Shown piece by piece: positions 36,233-43,765 of a DNA stretch of 64,000 nt. Under the pieces are notes generated by a model, which did no database searches, was not told the DNA's origin, and saw only the letters and a list, made by a program, of their open reading frames with translations. A program made the position numbers and the translations under genes. Every line of letters begins with the position of its first letter. Within the stretch, counting starts at the first letter, position 1. The DNA lies in assembly GCF_000021965.1 (NCBI RefSeq), contig NC_011832.1, positions 1,550,001-1,614,000 of the forward strand, read 5' to 3'. The stretch comes from Methanosphaerula palustris E1-9c (lineage in GTDB: Archaea; Halobacteriota; Methanomicrobia; Methanomicrobiales; Methanospirillaceae).

Positions 36233-36913
36233 TTAATCGATCAGTACTATCGCCATCGGTTCCGGGTGCCCGGCGACCGGGAACCGGATCGGCATCCCTG
36301 CATTTTCTGCAGTCTTCTTCATGTTGATCCCCACCGCATGTTCCGGGATCCTCGCCTGCGTGGGATGGAGGCAGATGCCGCCCTTGACATTGCAGGTCTC
36401 GCAGAGCCGGCACGATCCATTGACGAATGCAAGGGCGAGCGTGTAGCCGGCGTTGAATGCCGTCTTTTCCAGTTCGAGCATGATTGGGGCGCAGTCCTTG
36501 CTGCCAACAAAATAATCCTGCCAGAACTGTGTCGCCTTCTCCTTCCGGTCTGCCGGAGCGTCCGGGTCGAGCCAGTACTTGTAGATAGAGCAGATGACCT
36601 CAGGGTCGGTAACGGCCGGCGACGTAAACTTCACGAGCAGGGCAAACCGATACTCAGCGAGGATCTTCCGAAACTCGTCCGGGGTCGGGACGTACGGCGG
36701 GCAGGTGAGTTTCTTTCCATACCCGATACACCCGGCCCGGCATTTCAGCGGGACCCGGTTTTCGACGATGACATCCGTGGTCTGAATCACCGTTGCATCC
36801 AGGGCACCCAGGTCCAGGGCCTTCTGCCTGAGAAAGGCAAACTCCCTGATCTTGTTCCTTTCAGGAATCATCGCCACCACCTGCTCATTCTCATCTTTGT
36901 TGTTGTCAATCAT
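36233..36913 (-). CDS. DUF2284 predicted metal-binding protein
   Basis: About 226 residues with a Cys pattern typical of DUF2284: CRAGCIGYGKKLTCPPYVPT near residue 60 and CRLCETCNVKGGIC in the C-terminal half, followed by HP and PEHAVGIN. Such proteins are common in anaerobes, probably bind an iron-sulfur cluster or zinc, and have no proven function. I use ATG 36913, though GTG 36925 is possible. It lies 36 bases after OsmC and 13 bases before the MBL gene in one operon. Confidence 0.85.
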   Translation of the reverse strand: MIDNNKDENEQVVAMIPERNKIREFAFLRQKALDLGALDATVIQTTDVIVENRVPLKCRAGCIGYGKKLTCPPYVPTPDEFRKILAEYRFALLVKFTSPAVTDPEVICSIYKYWLDPDAPADRKEKATQFWQDYFVGSKDCAPIMLELEKTAFNAGYTLALAFVNGSCRLCETCNVKGGICLHPTQARIPEHAVGINMKKTAENAGMPIRFPVAGHPEPMAIVLID

Positions 36914-36949
36914 GAATTGTCGCACTCTCTCTATTTTGGATACGAATGG

Positions 36950-37372
36950 TTACGATATTCTATACTCCCACGTCACCTCTGCTGCTCTTCCTATCATCAC
37001 AGCGACAGGACACATGAGGGTCATCGTCTCCTGGATCGCATCAGCAACGATTCTGTCGTTCAGCGTGCCGGTGATGATGAAGGTGAGATGCAGTCTTTCG
37101 AATACTGTGGGGGGCGTCTCTTTCCGGGTTCCTGTGATCGTAACCCTGAGTGAATCCGGCCAGACCCTGTTCCCCTGAAGATCGAGCAGTACCTTGATCC
37201 CTGCACAACTGCCGAGGGAGGCTAGCAGGTAATCGATCGGAGTTGGAGTCGTACCGCTCCCACCAAGAACGAGGCCAGGTTCAATGGGAATTATCTGGCC
37301 GGCACTGTTCTCTGCGAGAAATTTCAGATCGCCTTCATACGTGATATTCATCACCACCGAAGTTGGTTTCAT
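36950..37372 (-). CDS. OsmC-family protein
   Basis: 140 residues from ATG 37372. The OsmC/Ohr fold is seen in GLVLGGSGTTPTPIDYLLASLGSC with the reactive Cys near residue 57, the helix AGIKVLLD, and the second Cys in MTLMCPVAVMIG. OsmC proteins reduce organic hydroperoxides with a Cys pair or bind acyl/sulfur compounds; in archaea they often sit with sulfur-handling genes. The in-frame extension to 37495 overlaps the upstream gene and is left out. It follows the broken hydrolase by 22 bases in the operon. Confidence 0.87.
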   Translation of the reverse strand: MKPTSVVMNITYEGDLKFLAENSAGQIIPIEPGLVLGGSGTTPTPIDYLLASLGSCAGIKVLLDLQGNRVWPDSLRVTITGTRKETPPTVFERLHLTFIITGTLNDRIVADAIQETMTLMCPVAVMIGRAAEVTWEYRIS

Positions 37373-37394
37373 GTTTTTCACCGCCTTTTGATTG

Positions 37395-38127
37395 TCATAC
37401 AAGAGATCTTCCATCCACAACTGCAAGGAATTCGAGAACCGGTGTGAGGAGTAAATCCGGCTTTGTACGGCTAAACATATGGTCCTCTTCAACAAGGATC
37501 ATCTTCGCACCGGTGATCCCCTGGAACAGTTCTTCAGCACATTGTACCGGTGTTGAAGGGTCTTTTGTCCCATTCACGATCAGGGTCGGTGCGGTTATTT
37601 TTTTCAGGAGATCGCTCCCGTCAAATTCCTTGAGTGCTTCAAACAGCCGGAGGAACGATGCGACTGTTGGTGGATAGGGGGCCATAGCCTTCAAAATTTC
37701 TGGCTCGGTCATTGCTGTCCATAACCGTTCATATGCCCGGGCTGCCTGAGGATCATCGGTACTGGGCGACCGGGCAGCGTCCACCTTCAGGATCAGGCTT
37801 TTCACCCGTTCCGGATTTTTTGCGGCGACAACCAGAGCAATTCGAGATCCCATGGAGATTCCAAGGAGATGGACCTGCCGGATATCGTGTGCATCCAAAT
37901 GACCGACACATCTTCGGCCATCAAAGAGATCGAGAACGGTTCATCCGGCTTGTCCGTTCTACCTGAACCCCGGTTGTCGAAGTTGATCGTCTGCAGGGTT
38001 TTCGGAAGTCAAGGCATCAGCAAAATTCGGGATCTCCCCACTCATCCCCCAGATCACCAGGAAGGGCTTCGCCTGTTCCATGGATCTCATAATACATGGT
38101 TATTCCGTTGATTTTTTTGGTTGGCAT
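37395..38127 (-). pseudogene. alpha/beta hydrolase, frameshifted
   Basis: ATG 38127 (GAGGAG upstream) starts KKINGITMYYEIHGTGEAL, a normal alpha/beta hydrolase N-terminus. The frame then shifts near 38058 (LVIWGMSGEIPNFADAL), again near 37990 (INFDNRGSGRTDKPDEPFS) and again near 37900, after which LLGISMGSR, the nucleophile elbow with Ser, runs intact to the end. The acid (NGTKDPST) and His (EEDHMF) are present in the last frame. So the catalytic residues remain but three frames must be joined. Either the gene is decaying or this stretch was poorly sequenced. It belongs to the operon led by the methyltransferase. Confidence 0.7.
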
Positions 38128-38138
38128 GTATATTCTCC

Positions 38139-38345
38139 TCACATCTTGAGAAATGACCAGTCAATTTGAAAGAGGATGCATCCTCGTTCATTCCACCATG
38201 TGCACACCGGGCAGGTCGTGTGATCCCGTGTGCATCTCCGACCCAAGGATTCCATCGGACAGTCATCCTTTTTGGCACAGCCCCAGCAGCAGGTGCCAGT
38301 TGGCCGTCCGGCAAGGAAGTCAGGATTGAGATACTGATCCTTCAT
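38139..38345 (-). CDS. Cys-rich micro-protein, 68 residues
   Basis: The start ATG overlaps the methyltransferase stop (ATGA at 38342-38345), which supports real coupled translation. The product has nine Cys, grouped as CCWGC, DC, RC, CPVC and GC, plus several Trp, so it probably binds zinc or an iron-sulfur cluster. It has no signal peptide. I do not recognise the family. It is the second gene of the TetR-flanked operon, followed by the hydrolase 11 bases downstream. Confidence 0.62.
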   Translation of the reverse strand: MKDQYLNPDFLAGRPTGTCCWGCAKKDDCPMESLGRRCTRDHTTCPVCTWWNERGCILFQIDWSFLKM

Positions 38346-39247
38346 CTTCCAACCTCCGCGGACACGAACGAAAGGAGATCGCAGACAGGCCGGTCTGCAT
38401 TCTTCCCATGGAAGAACAGGTTCTTGTATTCATCACTGGTCACGTTCCGGACCCGAGAAAAACCATACTCTGTAAGGGTCCGGACGACATCACCGTCTGG
38501 AATGCCAAACTGAAGTGGTTCTCCGACCATCTGTGTAAAATTCCGGATGTTCTTAGCGATTTCACGATCAGAGGATCCATCGACAACTGACACTGGGTAG
38601 TAGTCGAAGAGGATTGCACTTCCTATACCGGCATTATGCACGATAAATTCAAGGGTCTCGTCGACTGCCTTTTGGGGAAGATACATGGTGAGCCCTTCCA
38701 GAACGAAGAGCGTCTTCTGATCCGGGGAATAATCATTCGCACGGAGTTTGTCTCCCAGATCTTCGAACTCAAAATCGATGGGGACGTAGACGACGTGGTT
38801 CGGAAGGTCCCCGAAGATCTCCCGGATTTTTTCCATCTTGAAGAACAGGGTATCGGGATGATCGACTTCGAAGACCCGGACATTCCTCTTGAGCCCGGCA
38901 AGCCGGTACGCCCGGGTATCAAACCCGGCACCAAGGATAACGAGCTGCTCCAGGCGATCATTGCAGCTCTTCTCGATGAATTCATCAAAGTACCGCACCC
39001 TGGCCCTGATCGAATTACTCAATCCGGGTAGGCGTTCCTCCATCTCTTCCAGTTTTGCCTCTGCTTCTGCCGGGTGAGCGGCTGCAAACTTCAGGATCTC
39101 CGGGTTGATGAAGCGGAAGGCGTAGGGATCATAACAGATGCGTTCGTCTTCAGGCAGCATCGATTCTGCAGCCCGATGCATTGCGATCCCTTCAGCCATC
39201 TTGCTCGGCCCCTTTCGGATAGTTCTGTTCTTTTCGAAGTCGGTCAT
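38342..39247 (-). CDS. class I SAM-dependent methyltransferase, LCMT-like
   Basis: 301 residues. The SAM-binding motif LVILGAGFDTRAYRL followed by the acidic VFEVDHPDT, then LFVLEGLTMYLPQKAVDETL, matches the Ppm1/leucine carboxyl methyltransferase (TIGR00027-type) family. These enzymes O-methylate carboxyl or hydroxyl groups of small molecules or peptides. The N-terminal SKMAEGIAMHRAAESM and DPYAFRFINPE are also typical. First gene of the six-gene operon, divergent from a TetR regulator 133 bases away. Substrate unknown. Confidence 0.88.
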   Translation of the reverse strand: MTDFEKNRTIRKGPSKMAEGIAMHRAAESMLPEDERICYDPYAFRFINPEILKFAAAHPAEAEAKLEEMEERLPGLSNSIRARVRYFDEFIEKSCNDRLEQLVILGAGFDTRAYRLAGLKRNVRVFEVDHPDTLFFKMEKIREIFGDLPNHVVYVPIDFEFEDLGDKLRANDYSPDQKTLFVLEGLTMYLPQKAVDETLEFIVHNAGIGSAILFDYYPVSVVDGSSDREIAKNIRNFTQMVGEPLQFGIPDGDVVRTLTEYGFSRVRNVTSDEYKNLFFHGKNADRPVCDLLSFVSAEVGR

Positions 39248-39290
39248 TGTGACATCTCCAATCTCACCACATTCTCAATTATCAAATAAC

Positions 39291-39308
39291 ATACTCATTA
39301 GAATGTAT
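39291..39308. promoter_or_regulatory. candidate TetR operator, imperfect dyad
   Basis: In the 133-base gap between the methyltransferase operon and tetR, ATACTCATTAGAATGTAT has matching outer arms (ATAC and GTAT) and is centrally placed. A TATA-like stretch follows at about 39305-39313. TetR proteins usually bind such gaps. Tentative. Confidence 0.3.
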
Positions 39309-39380
39309 AAATATCAATCGGTTTGGAATTATTCATGCAATCATACTTTAGGCTGACCGACAGATGTGATGTGAAGAGCA

Positions 39381-39995
39381 ATGCCCAAAGTCATCCCGGA
39401 ATACAAAGAAGATGCCAAACGCCGGATCATTGAAGCTGCCATCGATGTCATCGCAGAGCAGGGCAGCGACAAGATGAGGATCGATGACGTAGCAAAGAAA
39501 CTGGGTGTGACCAAAGGCGCGGTGTACTGGTATTTCAAAACCAAGGAAGACCTGTGCAGTGCTGTGCTCAACAAGATCCAGACCGATATGCAGAAGGTCG
39601 AGTTTGAATCATACTACAACCGTTCACTTGAAGAAACGCTTGCTCAGATGTATGATCGTTTTGCCCTCAACGACGACCGGCAGCGGGCCATCTTCTTTGA
39701 GATGTTCGCCATGGCAAGTCGGAATTCCGACGTTCGGCACGCAACGAGAGAGTATTATAACGGACTTGTCTCCACATTCGAGTCTGTGATCAAAAAAAAG
39801 AAGAGACAGTACTTCCTCCAGACTCAGGCGGACGATCGGAAACTGGCCCTTCTGATGGTGGCCCTCTACTCTGGACTCAAGAATTATGAACAGGTCTACA
39901 TGTACCAAAACGAGGTGCGCGATCTCTGGCTGGAAGGAATCAAGATCCTCCTCAAAACTTCATATTCCGGAAGTTATGGAGAGAAGACAGAGTAA
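39381..39995 (+). CDS. TetR/AcrR-family transcriptional regulator
   Basis: 204 residues. The N-terminal helix-turn-helix is canonical (RRIIEAAIDVIAEQGSDKMR, DDVAKKLGVTKGAVYWYFKTKEDL), followed by an all-helical ligand/dimer domain. TetR proteins usually repress a nearby operon and release on ligand binding. It is divergent from the methyltransferase operon, its likely target. Ligand unknown. Confidence 0.92.
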   Translation: MPKVIPEYKEDAKRRIIEAAIDVIAEQGSDKMRIDDVAKKLGVTKGAVYWYFKTKEDLCSAVLNKIQTDMQKVEFESYYNRSLEETLAQMYDRFALNDDRQRAIFFEMFAMASRNSDVRHATREYYNGLVSTFESVIKKKKRQYFLQTQADDRKLALLMVALYSGLKNYEQVYMYQNEVRDLWLEGIKILLKTSYSGSYGEKTE

Positions 39996-40033
39996 TCTCT
40001 CTGTTCCCCAGACAGACAATTAATAAATAAAAA

Positions 40034-40750
40034 TTATTTTTTATACTCGCGTTGTGAGTAGGAGTACTTCTCCGAATTCCCACCCCTGACCACGATATAC
40101 AACCACTGGTACAGCGACTTCAGGGTTCCGAACTGCTGGTACCGGCGCATCGAAAATCCGACCTTCAGCCTGGAATCAAGGCTGACCTTCCCGAGTTTGC
40201 AGGTCCTTCGGGCGATCTCCAGGTCATCGCCGGCATCGATCGTCCGGTACATGCCGGCCTTCATGAACGCCTCTTTCCGAAACGCCGTGTTGCATCCGAG
40301 CGTATAGTAGAGCGTTCTCGTATGATATCCGATCCGTGAAAAGAGGTTGGCAGAGGCGAGCGAGAGCCGGTTCTTGAGGCTGTCTTCGATTGGATAGACC
40401 AGCCCGTAGACCTGGACGATGGCCGGGTCCGCAGCAAAGTCATCTCTGATCCGTTCAAGCCAGTCCCCCGGAAGCACACAATCCGCATCGGTCGTCGCCA
40501 GGATCTCCCCAAGTGCAGCCATGGCCCCGTCGTTTCTGGCCCCGCCGACCTTTTTGCTGGTCTGGATAAAGACCTGGTCTGCGAAAGGCGCCGCAATCTC
40601 CCTGGTCTGATCCTTAGAGCCCCCGTCCACGACGATGATCTCATAGGAATCCCTGGGCAGCGTCTGCCGGTTCAGCGACTGCAAACAGGCACTGATGTTC
40701 TGCTCCTCGTTGTAGGTCGGGACGATCACCGAGATCAAGGTGTGCACCAT
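40034..40750 (-). CDS. glycosyltransferase family 2
   Basis: 238 residues with the GT-A fold: VIVPTYNEEQNISACLQSL, VVDGGSKDQT, TTDADC as the DxD-type metal site, and AGDDLEIARR near the catalytic base. No membrane segment. It probably adds sugars to a cell-surface glycan or N-glycan lipid. It lies next to a second GT2 gene on the same strand, 69 bases apart. Confidence 0.87.
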   Translation of the reverse strand: MVHTLISVIVPTYNEEQNISACLQSLNRQTLPRDSYEIIVVDGGSKDQTREIAAPFADQVFIQTSKKVGGARNDGAMAALGEILATTDADCVLPGDWLERIRDDFAADPAIVQVYGLVYPIEDSLKNRLSLASANLFSRIGYHTRTLYYTLGCNTAFRKEAFMKAGMYRTIDAGDDLEIARRTCKLGKVSLDSRLKVGFSMRRYQQFGTLKSLYQWLYIVVRGGNSEKYSYSQREYKK

Positions 40751-40819
40751 CGTTGGTAATCATTGGTGCTGCCTGGGATAAAAAGTGATGGCGGAGCAGA
40801 CCGCAGCCGGATTGCCGGT

Positions 40820-41746
40820 TTATTCTCTATGAGGGATCTCGGGGTTGATCCGCTGGATCTCGTCCATCATCTCGCGGTGATAGGCGAGAATCATGTCGCT
40901 GAGCACCCCGAACATAAAGATCTCCACCCCAACCATGATCAACAGCACCGTCAGCACAGCCAGCGGGAGGTGCGTGATCCCGTTCAGCCATTCGACCACA
41001 ACCACGATACCTGTTAGAAATCCGATGATGGCCATGATGGCTCCGATGATCCCAAAGTAAAAGATCGGGTTGTTCATCTTTGCCAACCGGTAGATCGTGA
41101 CTGCGATCTTATACCCGTCATGCAGCGGGTTCAACTTGGTGTCGGTCCCGGGTCGCTTCCGGTAGGTGACCGGCACGACCTTGATCCGATGGTTATTCCG
41201 GACGGCCTCGACCGAGACCTCGGTCTCGATCTCAAACCCGGTCTCGGTCAGATGCATCTGGTGGATAGTTGTCTTTTTGAATGCCCGGTACCCTGAAAGG
41301 ATGTCCTGCAGATCCCGACTGTGAGCGAACTTAAACAGATGGTTGAGGAGATAGTTCCCGAGCAGGTTCAACCTGCTGAACGCGCCCTCCTCAGCATGGA
41401 TCAGCCTGTTCCCGATGACATGATCGAACCCGTTGAAGAGCGGCGTCAGCATCAGGTCCGCGTCTGCCGGGGCATAGGTCCCATCGCCGTCGAGCAGGAG
41501 AATATAGGGGGTTTCGACCATCTCGAACCCCTCCATCATCGCGTCTCCCTTGCCTTTTCCAGCCTGGATCCGGACCATTGCACCTTCTTTTTCTGCGATG
41601 GCTACGGTAGCATCGGTACTGTGCCCGTCCATCACAAAGATGTGGTTGTATCCGAGCTCCCGGAACTCCCTGACCAGCCCGCCGATCGTCGGAGACTCGT
41701 TCAGGGTCGGGATGAACACCGTGACCTCATCTTTGTTGATCTTCAT
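40820..41746 (-). CDS. dolichol-phosphate-sugar synthase-like glycosyltransferase (AglJ-type)
   Basis: 308 residues from ATG 41746, chosen because the GT2 fold starts there (VTVFIPTLNESPTIGGLV). DGHSTDAT and LLLDGDGTY hold the metal/nucleotide site, and EIETEVSVEA follows. Two C-terminal membrane helices (about 225-290) place the active site at the membrane, as in dolichol-phosphate mannosyl/glucosyltransferases and the first enzymes of archaeal N-glycosylation. The Agl23-like protein at 54391 may use its product. The sugar is not known. Confidence 0.86.
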   Translation of the reverse strand: MKINKDEVTVFIPTLNESPTIGGLVREFRELGYNHIFVMDGHSTDATVAIAEKEGAMVRIQAGKGKGDAMMEGFEMVETPYILLLDGDGTYAPADADLMLTPLFNGFDHVIGNRLIHAEEGAFSRLNLLGNYLLNHLFKFAHSRDLQDILSGYRAFKKTTIHQMHLTETGFEIETEVSVEAVRNNHRIKVVPVTYRKRPGTDTKLNPLHDGYKIAVTIYRLAKMNNPIFYFGIIGAIMAIIGFLTGIVVVVEWLNGITHLPLAVLTVLLIMVGVEIFMFGVLSDMILAYHREMMDEIQRINPEIPHRE

Positions 41747-41785
41747 TGGTACAATTATAATTGATTGATAGTCATAAGTCCTTGC

Positions 41786-42355
41786 ATGCACCTCGAAAAG
41801 AAGGGTCTTCGGGTGGCCGGGATCGCTGAGAGTTTTTTCGGCTCATCCCGATCGACCCTGGCCTGTGTGGTGATGCGCAGAGATCTTCGGATCGACGGAG
41901 TTGCGTTTGGTTCGATGACGGTCGGCGGCATGGATGCGACCAGGTCGATCATCGACCTGATCGATGATTCGAACCGAAAGGATGTGAATCTGGTGATGAT
42001 CAGCGGATGTGTAATCGCCTGGTTCAACATCATCGATCCAGAGGCCATCAGTCAGGCCACAGGTCTCCCTGTGATCGCGGTCACGTACGAAGAATCTGAT
42101 GGACTGGAGAATGAGATCTGCAGCCATTTTCCTGGTGACCAGGCCCGGCTCGCGCAGTACCGTAACCTTGGAGAGAGAATACCCTTCCTTCTCTCTACTG
42201 GAAAGAGCCTTTACCTTCGACTCGCCGGCATCAACATTCAAGAAGCCGGGTTCATCTGCGATCAGTTCACCTTCGACGGCAGGATCCCCGAACCCCTTCG
42301 GGTCGCGCGGCTCATGGCGCGATCTCTGATGCGCGGTACCGGCTCCGCGAGATGA
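41786..42355 (+). CDS. DUF99 family protein
   Basis: 189 residues from ATG 41786. MHLEKKGLRVAGIAESF, DGVAFGSMTVGGMDAT and GLPVIAVTYEES mark DUF99, an archaeal family with an endonuclease-V-like fold and no proven function. The last 44 bases overlap the convergent pilin gene. Confidence 0.86.
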   Translation: MHLEKKGLRVAGIAESFFGSSRSTLACVVMRRDLRIDGVAFGSMTVGGMDATRSIIDLIDDSNRKDVNLVMISGCVIAWFNIIDPEAISQATGLPVIAVTYEESDGLENEICSHFPGDQARLAQYRNLGERIPFLLSTGKSLYLRLAGINIQEAGFICDQFTFDGRIPEPLRVARLMARSLMRGTGSAR

Positions 42356-42821
42356 GTCGATCACCGGGCAGCTGGAACACATCGATCCTGACCATGTCGC
42401 CGGGGAAGAAGGTCCGGTCGGTGAGATCAATTGAGATCATCTGGTTGAAACACCATCCACCGTTACGGCACCCCTCGCCGCCGATCTTCTGCACCCCAGT
42501 ATGAATCGTAGTGCTGATGAACTTATCACCGTTCAAGGTACTGATCACGGCCGGCACCGGTTGCTCGTTCCGGTAGAAGACCGCTCTTAAACCGGAGTTG
42601 TCCAATCGCTTGTCCCCTTTATAGATCAGGATCACCCGGCTGTCATAATTCAGACGGCCAGTCTGGTCGTCGTAATGTTTGATCGCGGTGATCTGGATCG
42701 GTGACGGGATCGAGTCAAACATATTTGGAAAGAGGAAGAAGAGGAGGAGCGCGGCCAACAGTACTGTCAACGCCACCATCAGGATGACTCCAACCGGGTT
42801 AGAGACCGCATCATCGGTCAT
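42312..42821 (-). CDS. archaeal type IV pilin-like protein (DUF1628-type)
   Basis: 169 residues. A class III signal/pilin N-terminus (DDAVSNPVGVILMVALTV and one hydrophobic helix to about residue 32) is followed by a beta-rich domain with paired Cys (GEGCRNGGWCFN) that may form a disulfide. PibD-like cleavage would come before the helix. Single gene; its 3' end overlaps DUF99 by 44 bases on the other strand. Confidence 0.82.
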   Translation of the reverse strand: MTDDAVSNPVGVILMVALTVLLAALLLFFLFPNMFDSIPSPIQITAIKHYDDQTGRLNYDSRVILIYKGDKRLDNSGLRAVFYRNEQPVPAVISTLNGDKFISTTIHTGVQKIGGEGCRNGGWCFNQMISIDLTDRTFFPGDMVRIDVFQLPGDRLISRSRYRASEIAP

Positions 42822-42973
42822 TAATATCCCTTCTGATGGGGAGTTCAGTGGGGGCCCTAATAAACCTTATGAAATGAATTTCTGACGATCGGATCGCCTG
42901 AAAGGTATGGACTCAGGTACTGCTTCATTCTGTGTATGTTCCAGAGATAAGCAATTCCAGAAGAGATGGTTCA

Positions 42974-42998
42974 CCCCAAAGATTTGGGGGAAAACCCC
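42974..42998. promoter_or_regulatory. two overlapping inverted repeats downstream of the winged-helix gene
   Basis: CCCCAAA-GA-TTTGGGG (42974-42989) and GGGG-AAAA-CCCC (about 42987-42998) share the same G-run, so only one hairpin can form at a time. They lie directly after the stop of the winged-helix gene. A terminator is the simplest reading; a switch is possible. Confidence 0.4.
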
Positions 42999-42999
42999 T

Positions 43000-43338
43000 T
43001 TATTCCTTAAACTCAGCGATGGCGAGTTGATACATCCAGTCGACGAGCAACGGGCACTGATCGACCACACACTCGAGTTCGCAGGCGATGCAGGGGATCA
43101 GTTCATCCCCGGCAAGGAGCAGGTTGGGATCCACCGGGTTCCGCTTGGCCTTCAGTATGAAGGTCTTGATCCCGTCCTTACGATATTCGAGCCGTTCGAT
43201 CAGTTCATCATCGAGCAGCTTCTTTACGATACGCGAACATTTTCTGCTGTCCACCCCGAGAAGCTTCCAGAGTTCACTCTGCAGCACCCCATCAGGATTC
43301 GACTGTATCAGTTTCAGGGCGTCTTCAACAGATTCCAT
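43000..43338 (-). CDS. winged-helix protein with C-terminal Cys cluster
   Basis: 112 residues. The N-terminal 65 residues form a MarR/Lrp-like winged helix (GVLQSELWKLLGVDSRKCSR, KKLLDDELIERL). The C-terminal tail has Cys residues in CIACELECVVDQC, which could bind a metal or iron-sulfur cluster and make the regulator redox- or metal-sensitive. It starts 10 bases after the Lsm gene, in one operon. Confidence 0.8.
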   Translation of the reverse strand: MESVEDALKLIQSNPDGVLQSELWKLLGVDSRKCSRIVKKLLDDELIERLEYRKDGIKTFILKAKRNPVDPNLLLAGDELIPCIACELECVVDQCPLLVDWMYQLAIAEFKE

Positions 43339-43348
43339 GATCGCTCAC

Positions 43349-43582
43349 TCATACCATAGGTGCAATCGTCAGAATGTTATTGCCCCTGATCACCACAGTG
43401 CCGAGGTTCCGCTTCTGGGCGGCATTGAGCTCGATGGTCTCATCCATATGGATGTTCAGATACTCATCCACCGCAACGAGTCTCCCCTCCAATATGCGCC
43501 CCTCGTCCTTGATCTCAACTGAGATTTTTGAATCAACGAGAGCAAAAACCTTCTTTATGGGTAAGACGATACCGTTAACCAT
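43349..43582 (-). CDS. archaeal Sm-like (Lsm) RNA-binding protein
   Basis: 77 residues from ATG 43582, preceded by GGTGA. The Sm1 motif (VEIKDEGRILEGRLVAVDEYLNIHMD as pattern) and Sm2 motif (GTVVIRGNNILTI) are complete. Lsm proteins form seven-membered rings that bind U-rich RNA. Co-transcribed with the winged-helix protein, an association found in other methanogens. Confidence 0.9.
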   Translation of the reverse strand: MVNGIVLPIKKVFALVDSKISVEIKDEGRILEGRLVAVDEYLNIHMDETIELNAAQKRNLGTVVIRGNNILTIAPMV

Positions 43583-43765
43583 TTTCACCTATATCGTGAT
43601 TGAACTTAATTAAAGTTTCTACCCAGGTGCTTTTTCGTCCAGGTGAGGCGGGGATCTTCTGTTAAACCGTGCGGAATTTCTCCCCGGCACGAACACATAT
43701 GTCCTTTCGGCGCGAAGATCTGAGGAGAGATCCGGGTAGTCAACCCTGATGCCCGCGGATAGAGA

